DNA from: Cornus controversa
Lineage: Eukaryota > Streptophyta > Magnoliopsida > Cornales > Cornaceae
Length of the DNA: 64,000 nt
Direction of reading: 5' to 3'
Assembly: GCA_026545225.1 (NCBI GenBank)
Contig: CM048853.1
Coordinates: 20,533,255 to 20,597,254 of the forward strand
Part shown: in pieces, positions 38,901 to 43,449 of the stretch
Layout: each line of letters starts with the position of its first letter
How positions within the stretch are numbered: position 1 is the first letter of the stretch
Translations under genes and position numbers: made by a program
The notes under the pieces: generated by a model
Database searches by the model: none
Seen by the model: the letters and a program-made list of their open reading frames with translations, nothing else
Told to the model about the DNA's origin: nothing

Positions 38901-39086
38901 ACTTGAACTGGCCAGCATCAATGCATAAGGAGTCAAAGCATTGTCCAGAATGTACTGGCATTGTGAAATGTAATCAGTGTTAGCAGAAAAGCATTTCAGA
39001 GTGTTCTCTGCATGAGCTCGTTCAGCTGAGTCTTGCGAATTGTAGAGCCTCTCGCACAAAGCTTCTAGCTGCGCTAAGCTCTCCAT
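2903..39086 (-). CDS. XPO7: Exportin-7 (RanBP16-like) nuclear transport receptor, 5' two thirds of the gene
   Basis: Importin-beta superfamily exportin, a Ran-GTP dependent carrier that moves cargo through nuclear pores. I recognise the family from the plant exportin-7 orthologue (the Arabidopsis gene is At5g06120). The protein begins [20 protein letters not shown] and the match continues through all 21 exons. The exons join in one frame with GT donors and AG acceptors and no internal stop, giving 751 codons of an expected 1,050 or so; the rest lies left of the window. The N-terminal importin-beta type region is in exons 1-2, followed by HEAT/ARM-like helical repeats. ATG 39086 is chosen because it matches the conserved family N-terminus and starts the only coding frame there. 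Introns 2, 3, 6, 7, 14 and 19 are swollen by transposons; intron 6 alone is 14.2 kb. The intact frame suggests a functional gene. Cargo specificity cannot be read from the sequence. Confidence 0.93.
3084..3196 (-). CDS. XPO7: Exportin-7 coding exon 20
   Basis: Residues 683-720 ([20 protein letters not shown]...GIAMATN), acceptor TTAG, donor GTTGG. It ends in a split Ser codon. Confidence 0.91.
3411..4429 (-). mobile_element. Solo LTR of an LTR retrotransposon, 1,019 bp
   Basis: The element starts TGTTCAGC and ends GTAAACA, so its ends form the TGTT/AACA inverted repeat of LTRs. It is flanked by a perfect 5-bp target duplication AATAG (3406-3410 and 4430-4434). Its base composition differs from the intron. 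Orientation is inferred as minus because TATAAATAG is read on that strand near 3975-3985. No internal domains remain, so it is a solo LTR left by recombination. Family undetermined. Confidence 0.85.
3781..3875. repeat. 40-bp tandem repeat inside the solo LTR
   Basis: Two full 40-bp units beginning ACCACAAGC and a third partial unit. The first two share most positions. Confidence 0.88.
4775..4909 (-). CDS. XPO7: Exportin-7 coding exon 19
   Basis: Residues 638-682 ([20 protein letters not shown]...MDPLLQ), phase-0, acceptor TCAG, donor GTACTC; one of the best-conserved blocks. Confidence 0.93.
5138..5201 (-). CDS. XPO7: Exportin-7 coding exon 18
   Basis: Residues 616-637 ([20 protein letters not shown]...), 64 bp, acceptor GCAG, donor GTAATA. 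Confidence 0.9.
5323..5375 (-). CDS. XPO7: Exportin-7 coding exon 17
   Basis: Residues 599-616 ([17 protein letters not shown] plus a split Gly), 53 bp, acceptor GCAG, donor GTTAG. Confidence 0.9.
5457..5558 (-). CDS. XPO7: Exportin-7 coding exon 16
   Basis: Residues 565-598 ([20 protein letters not shown]...KCYTE). The acceptor is a tandem CAGCAG. The downstream AG is chosen to match the family; the upstream AG would add one Gln. Donor GTGATA. Confidence 0.91.
5640..5744 (-). CDS. XPO7: Exportin-7 coding exon 15
   Basis: Residues 530-564 ([20 protein letters not shown]...MHSSK), phase-0, acceptor GCAG, donor GTAATG. It follows the 5.85-kb intron 14. Confidence 0.91.
6646..7292 (+). mobile_element. 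5'-truncated L1 LINE fragment (zf-RVT end)
   Basis: Plus-strand remnant of the L1 ORF2 C-terminus: a reverse-transcriptase zinc-binding type region with [26 protein letters not shown] and [10 protein letters not shown], then a short 3' tail ending in an A run. It is bounded by a perfect 17-bp target duplication TAGTGTGGATAACAATA (6629-6645 and 7293-7309). The reading frame is broken in several places. The 5' end lies at the start of the zinc-binding region, typical of aborted reverse transcription. Confidence 0.9.
7500..7744. repeat. Low-complexity AT tract (ATATTATA-rich)
   Basis: About 245 bp made almost wholly of A and T with many small palindromes such as ATAATATTAT. It resumes at about 9826-9870, so the L1 copy at 7745-9823 was inserted into it. 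Confidence 0.85.
7745..9823 (-). mobile_element. 5'-truncated L1 LINE, reverse transcriptase to 3' end
   Basis: Minus-strand ORF2 remnant. In minus order it has the RT core ([26 protein letters not shown], then a YADD box near 9390-9410), the RT C-terminal region ([40 protein letters not shown]), a linker (FWEDQW) and the zinc-binding region at 7846-8343 ([36 protein letters not shown]). It ends in a poly-A tail, seen as the T run at 7747-7756. The frame is interrupted at several points, so it is inactive. Flanks share CATAATAT, but in this AT tract that is weak evidence for a target duplication. Confidence 0.9.
9973..10925. mobile_element. hAT-type non-autonomous DNA transposon, 953 bp
   Basis: Ends are TAGGGATGGCAATGGGGCGG at the left and CCAAATTGCCACCACTA at the right, a hAT-like TAGGG/CCCTA-type terminal inverted repeat with a GC-rich subterminal zone. 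It is flanked by near-identical 8-bp duplications ATCATTAC (9965-9972) and ATCATTGC (10926-10933). There is no transposase frame. Internally there is a short GAT/GAA microsatellite near 10160. Both ends are rich in CCC/GGG blocks that can pair as a foldback. Confidence 0.85.
11597..11684 (-). CDS. XPO7: Exportin-7 coding exon 14
   Basis: Residues 500-529 ([20 protein letters not shown]...GLHSQ), acceptor TCAG, donor GTATAC. Confidence 0.91.
11792..11910 (-). CDS. XPO7: Exportin-7 coding exon 13
   Basis: Residues 461-500 ([20 protein letters not shown]...KQCTGC), acceptor ATAG, donor GTAAAT. It ends with two bases of a split Ser codon. Confidence 0.9.
12016..12075 (-). CDS. XPO7: Exportin-7 coding exon 12
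   Basis: Residues 441-460 ([20 protein letters not shown]), a 60-bp exon between acceptor TCAG and donor GTATG. Confidence 0.9.
12227..12322 (-). CDS. XPO7: Exportin-7 coding exon 11
   Basis: Residues 409-440 ([20 protein letters not shown]...CRFQ), phase-0, acceptor GTAG, donor GTTTTA. Confidence 0.9.
12420..12572 (-). CDS. XPO7: Exportin-7 coding exon 10
   Basis: Residues 358-408 ([20 protein letters not shown]...SRFDSVQ), highly conserved block, acceptor CCAG, donor GTATAG. Confidence 0.93.
12778..12864 (-). CDS. XPO7: Exportin-7 coding exon 9
   Basis: Residues 329-357 ([20 protein letters not shown]...SWQ), phase-0, acceptor GCAG, donor GTTGAC. Confidence 0.91.
12865..14013 (-). other. 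Exportin-7 intron 8; no feature seen
   Basis: 1.15 kb of AT-rich intron sequence. Only chance short ORFs are present and I recognise no repeat family. Confidence 0.8.
14014..14081 (-). CDS. XPO7: Exportin-7 coding exon 8
   Basis: Residues 306-328 ([20 protein letters not shown]...). Acceptor CAG, donor GTGATT; only 68 bp. Confidence 0.9.
14682..14966 (+). mobile_element. Very short L1 LINE 3' tail
   Basis: Only the extreme ORF2 C-terminus is left. In broken frames it reads [20 protein letters not shown] and [12 protein letters not shown], the same ending seen in the L1 fragment at 30362-30842, followed by 3' UTR and a 15-base A tail (14952-14966). No clear target duplication. Confidence 0.85.
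15343..15922 (+). mobile_element. Copia-type solo LTR, 580 bp
   Basis: Starts TGTTAGG and ends CACAACA. A TATA box TATAAATAG lies near 15522. The 3' part carries a CCGTGGACGTAGGC...GAACCACGTA segment of the kind seen in Copia LTRs. Flanking 5-mers are GGTTT (15338-15342) and GATTT (15923-15927), a one-mismatch target duplication. No internal region is present, so it is a solo LTR. Antisense to the host gene. Confidence 0.75.
16747..16995 (-). mobile_element. TRIM (terminal-repeat retrotransposon in miniature), 249 bp
   Basis: Two related terminal repeats of about 75 bp (16747-16823 and about 16923-16995) share AAAAGCTTAAG and TGTTAG blocks. On the minus strand the inner edge of the first repeat is followed by TGGTATTAGGGC (16911-16922), close to the initiator-Met primer site TGGTATCAGAGC. 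A purine-rich GTGAGGGAG sits just before the other repeat. Outer ends are TGTTAGG and GAACA. Flanks GCTAC and GTTAC form a one-mismatch 5-bp duplication. There is no coding capacity, as expected for a TRIM. Confidence 0.75.
17345..17468 (-). CDS. XPO7: Exportin-7 coding exon 7
   Basis: Residues 265-306 ([20 protein letters not shown]...ILQTGQ). Acceptor CTAG and donor GTATG lie on the far side of the 14.2-kb intron from exon 6. The first residue is Thr where Arabidopsis has Ala. Confidence 0.91.
17777..17901 (-). mobile_element. tRNA-derived SINE, 125 bp
   Basis: On the minus strand an A box TAGCCTAGATGG (17878-17889) is followed by a B box GTTTGAGCCC (17835-17844) and ends in an A run (plus-strand T run from 17778). 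It is flanked by a 14-bp target duplication, AAGGCATGGAAATT at 17763-17776 and AAGGCATGGAGATT at 17902-17915, with one mismatch. Non-coding; a RNA polymerase III transcript copied by an L1-type machinery. Confidence 0.88.
19166..19275. repeat. Tandem duplication, about 56-bp period
   Basis: Two copies of a unit containing CCGTTCAAAACTTAAGAGTC followed by a T-rich stretch and TTTTAGC. The copies are nearly identical. Confidence 0.88.
19300..21080. other. Intron 6 stretch without a recognised element
   Basis: AT-rich, with GATCAATCGA-like repeats near 19530-19590 that resemble those in the chromovirus LTR near 49450-49640. This could be a decayed LTR, but I see neither clear ends nor a target duplication. 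Confidence 0.4.
21094..21197. repeat. 37-bp tandem repeat, about 2.8 units
   Basis: Repeating unit contains GAGGTTAGTTGAAGGGTCAA followed by ACGAAGTGCGATTTTAA. The copies are nearly identical. Confidence 0.9.
21720..22700. repeat. Degenerate minisatellite zone interrupted by a hAT element
   Basis: Left part (21740-21950) repeats variants of GGGTGAACTTCRTGTGATCC about every 32-40 bases. The same style (GTGAGC..., GGGTGAGTT) resumes at 22510-22700 after the insertion. Comparable phrase repeats occur in the chromovirus-type LTRs near 47.0-47.2 and 48.65-48.85 kb, so this may be an LTR fragment. That link is inference. Confidence 0.5.
21955..22509. mobile_element. hAT-like inverted-repeat element, 555 bp
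   Basis: Left end TAGGAAGCATGGATACGG and right end (inverse complement) begin with a shared GGAAGCA...ATAC motif. Interior GATACGG/CCGATACGGG motifs recur at both ends. Flanks TTAGCCCC (21947-21954) and TTAGCCCT (22510-22517) form an 8-bp duplication with one mismatch. No transposase frame. Confidence 0.65.
24673..24756. repeat. 42-bp tandem duplication
   Basis: Two units beginning GCCCAGTCTC and ending GCCCATAAAAGAT, nearly identical, inside the L1 ORF1 region. Confidence 0.92.
24983..24998. repeat. Poly-C run of 16
   Basis: An uninterrupted homopolymer of 16 C, unusual in this AT-rich locus. Its exact length is likely uncertain in sequencing. Confidence 0.9.
25392..25653 (+). repeat. Copia 5' LTR
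   Basis: Begins TGTTAGAATG, ends GTCTCTACA directly before the initiator-Met type primer site. Confidence 0.92.
29475..29634 (+). repeat. Copia 3' LTR
   Basis: Begins TGTTAGAATG after a GAGGGGGAG purine tract and ends GTGTCTCTACA. It is shorter than the 5' copy. Confidence 0.92.
29635..30130 (-). mobile_element. L1 LINE ORF1 N-terminal part (right part of the split copy)
   Basis: Minus-strand ORF1 segment with [17 protein letters not shown]-like and [14 protein letters not shown] motifs, similar to the DUF4283-type domain of plant L1 ORF1 proteins. On the minus strand it leads directly into the L1 sequence at 25391 once the Copia element is set aside. The start of the copy is not clear. Confidence 0.7.
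30170..30340 (-). mobile_element. L1 LINE fragment, start of reverse transcriptase
   Basis: Minus-strand reading [12 protein letters not shown] and [18 protein letters not shown], the conserved start of plant L1 RT. It lies on the wrong side of the ORF1 segment to belong to the same copy in linear order, so it is a separate or rearranged piece. Confidence 0.7.
30362..30842 (-). mobile_element. Short L1 LINE 3' fragment
   Basis: Minus-strand remnant beginning inside the zinc-binding region (the frame around 30780-30830 gives a [14 protein letters not shown]-like stretch) and ending [12 protein letters not shown], 3' UTR and an A tail (T run 30362-30373). Frames are broken and no clear target duplication was found. 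Confidence 0.8.
31712..31807 (-). CDS. XPO7: Exportin-7 coding exon 6
   Basis: Residues 233-264 ([20 protein letters not shown]...LSKE), a 96-bp phase-0 exon, donor GTTAG. It stands just upstream of the 14.2-kb intron 6. Confidence 0.91.
31904..31951. repeat. AT microsatellite
   Basis: Two (AT)n runs separated by a short ACAAGT-containing spacer, in the 203-bp intron 5. Confidence 0.85.
32011..32120 (-). CDS. XPO7: Exportin-7 coding exon 5
   Basis: Residues 196-232 ([20 protein letters not shown]...FGTVQ). Acceptor ACAG, donor GTATAA; phase fits exon 4. Confidence 0.91.
32248..32365 (-). CDS. XPO7: Exportin-7 coding exon 4
   Basis: Residues 157-196 ([20 protein letters not shown]...), acceptor CAG, donor GTAATG. 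It ends with one base of a split Val codon. Confidence 0.91.
32511..33414 (-). mobile_element. 5'-truncated L1 LINE, zinc-binding 3' end
   Basis: Minus-strand ORF2 C-terminus. The linker ([40 protein letters not shown]) is followed by the best-preserved zinc-binding region of the locus (32594-33148: [37 protein letters not shown]). The 3' UTR and A tail follow (T run at 32511). One 184-codon frame survives in this part. Flanks AAAAAAATTACACA and AAAAAAGATTAAACA look like a decayed target duplication. Confidence 0.88.
34840..35170. mobile_element. Probable MITE-like foldback element
   Basis: The sequence has the phrase structure of plant 'GGG-TATTTAA...AATTACA' foldback repeats (several GAGGGTTTT / GAGGTC-TAATTA phrases on either side) around a perfect 18-bp palindrome at 34998-35015. 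Outer ends and target duplication could not be fixed. Confidence 0.5.
34998..35015. repeat. Perfect 18-bp palindrome
   Basis: TCTGCTGATATCAGCAGA equals its own reverse complement and sits at the middle of the foldback element. Confidence 0.95.
35965..36030 (-). CDS. XPO7: Exportin-7 coding exon 3
   Basis: Residues 135-156 ([16 protein letters not shown]...EMNQ), a 66-bp phase-0 exon between acceptor CAG and donor GTTAG. It is too short to show as an open frame on its own. Confidence 0.9.
36131..36165. repeat. GA/GAA microsatellite
   Basis: GGGGGGAGAGAGAGA-type run followed by GAAGAAGAAG. Confidence 0.9.
37369..37608. mobile_element. MITE with about 80-bp imperfect terminal inverted repeats
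   Basis: The left arm reads ACTTGCCTCTGCACAATAAG then CTCCAAATGACTGGTGTGGC. The reverse complement of the right arm reads ACTTGCCTCCACACTAGCAA then CTCCAAAATCATTGGTGTGG. Both arms continue to a GGATGACAC block, leaving a short loop. No transposase. Exact ends and target duplication are unresolved. Confidence 0.75.
38373..38533 (-). CDS. XPO7: Exportin-7 coding exon 2
   Basis: Residues 81-134. It completes an Arg codon split with exon 1, then reads [18 protein letters not shown] and ends NFLSQ before donor GTAGC. The acceptor is AAG. Confidence 0.92.
38846..39086 (-). CDS. XPO7: Exportin-7 coding exon 1
   Basis: Residues 1-80 plus the first base of codon 81, ending LRLDI before donor GTAAT. 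It holds the start of the importin-beta N-terminal type domain, with the conserved stretch [18 protein letters not shown]. Confidence 0.93.
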
Positions 39087-40347
39087 GTTGGCAAAAGCAA
39101 TCTAGATTCTCGAATTTTCAGGTAATCAAGAACCAGCGTTTATCCAATTCTAATCTACAAAATTTCCCATAACATGCAATCATACATTTTGAGGAAAAAC
39201 AATATTCATACATATGGGAAAGAACAAAAAGATTAGTTTAATATTATAACAAAAACAAACAAACAGAGATTGCAAGCAAAGTTGAAACAATTAAATTAAT
39301 ATACAATTGGAAATTTTACATTGTTTACAGTACAGGACAGTATCTCTCAGTGTCAAATTGTTCCATATGACTAAACAGGTGGTCAAAATAAGTACATGTA
39401 CATATACACAAGAACTCGAGAAAAGAACCATGAAGCTGTTCATCAGCAAGTCCCTTGTTACATATGGTACAGCATCAACCCTGACCAAAAAGAAAAAAGA
39501 ATGACAGACAAAAAAATCAATGGGTATTGCCTGAAACTCATGCTATTTAACGCATATACCAATAGATGTATTAATCAGCAAAAACAACATTAACTCTGAT
39601 TTATCACCATAAACTAAACACAAGTATAGAAACAATAACAGAGTCGGAATCAAAGTAGGTGTAACTACTGGGTAGAAACTTATAGTATCAGTTCTGAATT
39701 TAAAACACTAAAAAAATCAGAATCTAAAACTGATTTTTAAAAATAGTTAACAAATATTTATAATGACAAGGAATATATATATTATATGTACTAAACTAAA
39801 CATCAGAGTGTGCTTGAATATCAACACACACAAATATGCATACACATATATAACCTCGAGATGGTTAAATGACAGAATTTAAATCTATAGGGAAAAAAGT
39901 ACCTATAATATTACCGATTACTAGATTAAACAATAGAATGCAATAAACTCTCGCTAGAATAGAAATCAAGTTGCAGATTGAATATTGATAGACAGAATCT
40001 AGAACAAAATCAGAATGTTCTAGAAAAAATTAGGCATAAATAGCAATTGTTGATGACAGAATGCAAATTACAGTATCAAAATGAACAATATTTCTAAGAT
40101 CATGTCCTGATTATACCTCTGTCCCTGTCACAGCTTGAATCACCTATGCAAATGTTATCAATCGCTGCGCAGTCTTTGACATGCGAACTTGAATGAATAG
40201 ATTATATACATAGATTTGTGAGTTAAAGACAAGTGGTCACCAATACAACAGCAAATCCTATGATCTAATTTCTGTTTTTTTAAGAGAGAGATGCATCTAC
40301 AAACGTATATAGACAGATAGAGGGAGGTTGCGTACCCGCAAGCACAG

Positions 40348-40366
40348 AGAGAGAGAGAGAGAGAGA
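40348..40366. repeat. (GA)n tract, CT-rich on the gene strand
   Basis: A run of about nine GA dinucleotides in the presumed 5' leader. Confidence 0.9.
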
Positions 40367-40405
40367 GGCAGACCAGAGAAGTCAGTGATGTTCAGACCCT
40401 GACCC

Positions 40406-40418
40406 AAACCCTAACCCT
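40406..40418. promoter_or_regulatory. Telo-box (AAACCCTAACCCT)
   Basis: Telomere-repeat-like element AAACCCTAA extended by CCCT, a known element near transcription starts of plant housekeeping genes. It lies about 1.3 kb upstream of the ATG, next to the CT-rich leader. Confidence 0.6.
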
Positions 40419-40440
40419 GTAACTACTTCTTAGACCATAT

Positions 40441-41051
40441 TTGATCCTAGAGCCACCCTTCCACCGCTGTCATATTCTGCACCACTCGCGCACCCAACGC
40501 GTGACAGAAGCGCACGCAATTTTCTTTTCGTTTTCTTTTTCGCTCGGTTTTGTTAGATGAAAATAGCGAAAAATGAGAAAAAGGGAAAATTTTAAAAAAC
40601 TCTTCTTTTTTAGCACAAAAAAATTTGTACAAGTGAAAAGAGAAAGTTTTGTGAAAAATAATCTCTCATAACTACCTAACTTTTTATAAAAATTGTCCAA
40701 AGAGGATACAAAAAATTTTAATTTCTTGTAAAAGTTTTATAATTTACAACAATGGACTTTTTTTCTTGTGATTTTAATGCATTCCAAATCGTGAAATAGT
40801 ACGCTTGAACAAATTCTTTTGGAATTTGAATTTGAATTAAAATATGATTAGATTTATGTGTTGGTAACAAATTGAATTTGAAATAAATTGTAAAATGGGA
40901 TTTGAAATTAAAATAATATTAACAGATCTTTGCCTTTATTAAAATAATAAATAAAAACACCAAGTAGACACATAACGGAAAAAGTTAGGCCAAGTAAACA
41001 CGGGAAGGACCACAATGATATAAATTATTTATATGGGTACTTTCCAAGATT
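40441..41051. other. Intergenic, no feature seen
   Basis: AT-rich upstream flank with a few T and A runs. Short ORFs here have no recognisable similarity. Confidence 0.7.
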
Positions 41052-41527
41052 TCTTACTACCCTGTAATAGAAAATATCATATAAAACATAATGTCATATA
41101 AAAAATAAGAATTTTATTTTAATAAAATAGTGATATGTAGCAACATAGTTTTCGTTATACAATTAAATAAAATTATAGTATACATATTTATCCAAATATA
41201 ATGTACAGTTTTAATTTGAATACAATTTTTTCATTGTGCAGAGTTTTAATTTGAATATAATTCTTTCATTGTGCACTGTATGGCTAAACTTTCTAAAATG
41301 TCTTACTACCCTGTAATAGAAAATATCAAATAAAGCATGATGTCATATAAAAAATAGGAATTTTTATTTTAATAAAATAGTGATATATAGCAACATAGTT
41401 TTTGTTCGACAATCAAATAAAATTATAGGATATTCCAAATATAATGTACAATTTTAATTTGAATACAATTCTTTCATTGTGTAGAGTTTTAATTTGAATA
41501 TATTTCTGTCATTGTGAACTTTGTACA
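41052..41527. repeat. 249-bp tandem duplication, two units
   Basis: Both units start TCTTACTACCCTGTAATAG (41052 and 41301) and carry the same AATTTGAATACAATT and CATTGTG phrases in the same order. The copies differ at scattered sites and by small indels, so the duplication is not recent. Confidence 0.9.
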
Positions 41528-41540
41528 CCGTTGTTTCAGG

Positions 41541-42019
41541 TAGGGGGACCACAGATCGGATTAGTATTAGGACACAAATCAAATAGGATTAGACATAATA
41601 TATCCTAACCCGATCTGTGGTCTACGGATTAGTGAATATGCAATCTGATCTGGGAAAAACTCAATCTGATCCAATTGGATTGACGGATTTGGTTTAATCT
41701 AAATAATCCAATATAATTATTTTTCAACTAGGGCCTAGTAACAATTTTTTAGCCTAAAATATATGAGATATTATAATATTATTATTAAAAGTTATAAGTT
41801 ATTATTACATATGTATAATTATATATATATATATAATAAATATTACAAATTTTAAAGGATTGTCACAAATCGGATTTCTGACCCCAATCGATAGTCTGAT
41901 TTGGGACTTATGGATTCTTATTTTTTAAATCCGCAATCAATCTATTAGTCATCCAATCCAATATGATCTGCACAGATCGAATTGAATTCACGAATTAACG
42001 AATTTTTTGTACACTCCTA
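41541..42019. mobile_element. hAT-type non-autonomous DNA transposon, 479 bp
   Basis: Starts TAGGGGGACC and ends GTACACTCCTA, the TAGGGGTG-type inverted terminus of plant hAT elements. It is flanked by a perfect 8-bp target duplication GTTTCAGG (41533-41540 and 42020-42027). The interior holds GATCGGATTAG-type inverted motifs near both ends that can fold back. No transposase frame. Confidence 0.9.
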
Positions 42020-42027
42020 GTTTCAGG

Positions 42028-43440
42028 TACTATTTTATGATGTTATATAGAGATATATAGACTAGAGACAAGATAGTAAGAGACATTAGAGAGTACAAAA
42101 AGGTTAGAAGATATTTAAGCAAAGGCATATTTGTAATATTATAAATATATGTTGTGCATCTTTGAAATCCCATCAAATTCTAGCTTTTTTTGACAAGATT
42201 TGAAGAAGGTAAAAAGGGGCAGTTGAAATCCCATCAATTCTAAATCTGATTTTTAATTCCATCATTCCAAACACCACAAATTCTTTAAAATCCCGTTTCC
42301 AAATCCAAATCCAAATCCAAATCTTACTAATTCCCATGGTTCCAAACACAGCGTAAGAGTTTGCTTGATTTGTCATTCATAAAACAATTCTCAATAAATT
42401 AAGAAAACATAAAACTGTTTTCAGATAACTATAAAAGACAATTTTCTGAAAATAGGCATTTTTTTAATTGAGTTTTAAAAAAATTTGAAACGGTTAACCA
42501 AACAAGTTTTTGTATTATTTTTTAAGTAATTGTTCTTAGAAAACTAAACCAAACAGACCCTAATTATCTATAACTTTCTTGAAAAAATTCAATGCTAATC
42601 AAATGCATGTTTGTAGGTGCAAAAATTTGGAGATAAAGAAATTAAGCAAATTTCCATAATAAATACGCTCAAAAGAATAGAGGGAATATATTCTAGTTCT
42701 TATTATCACTTAAACTCAAGCCTCTTGAATATCATAATACAAGAGTCAATGTATTCCTCTCAATTTTTTAGCTTTTTTTTCACTTTGTTCTTTTTCTTAC
42801 TTTGTTCTTTGTCCTCTGCATCAATTTTTAACTAATTTCTTGTTGATTATTTGTTGATCTTCCTTGATCCTTGGCAGACTCAAGTAAGTTCCTCCGTTAA
42901 AGGAGAGTATCGTTTCATTCCCCATTTGACCTTGTTTTTCTCTAGTCTTATGAGATTTTGGTTTGATTTGGGGTTGATTTAGATGGATGCTTTGATGATC
43001 TATTTGTCATGTGTCCTACATGTGCTTCACAAATGTTGCACCTCTATTGGTGAGAATTTTTTCCTCCACACTTTGCCCCCAATTCCCTCTTATTTGATGC
43101 AACGATCATAACTGGAGGGAATTGTGTTCATCAATAATTTTTAAACCAATTATTACCTTGTTGCACTTTAAGAGTTATACTATTTAAGAAACGGAGCGCT
43201 TCTTTTAAAGAAGGCATCTAGTGAGTAGTCGTGCCTTTTCATTGCCCATATAAATCCTAACTTCAATATTTTTTTTGACTTTACTTGCTATCTTACTTCT
43301 TAGGTCACACAAAGAGAGCTCCCAACAATTCCCATCTCTTGTGCCCTAGTTTCTGCCATTGAAGATCATCAAAAGTTGCCTTTGAAGTTAGTAACCCTTT
43401 TTTGCCTCTAATTGTTCTTTCCCTTTTTGAGTTCTTTATT
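42028..43440. other. Intergenic; no gene seen
   Basis: AT-rich. Contains a CAAATC hexamer run (about four units) near 42299-42324. Nothing else recognised. Confidence 0.65.
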
Positions 43441-43449
43441 TTTTTTGCC

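Larger units (their letters stand above)
39087..40440 (-). promoter_or_regulatory. Exportin-7 5' leader and proximal promoter region
   Basis: No coding sequence. A CT-rich leader typical of plant 5' UTRs is read on the minus strand at 40348-40366. A possible leader donor (CGG|GTACGC, exon edge 40336) and acceptor (TCTAG|ATTGC, near 39108) suggest a 5' UTR intron of about 1.2 kb; this is inference. No clear TATA box was fixed. Confidence 0.5.

Noticed and set aside
40406-40418. Interstitial telomere repeat
   Set aside because: Only about two units; better explained as a promoter telo-box.
42617-42835. Plus ORF ending in a hydrophobic tail
   Set aside because: Low-complexity T-rich sequence with no family signal.
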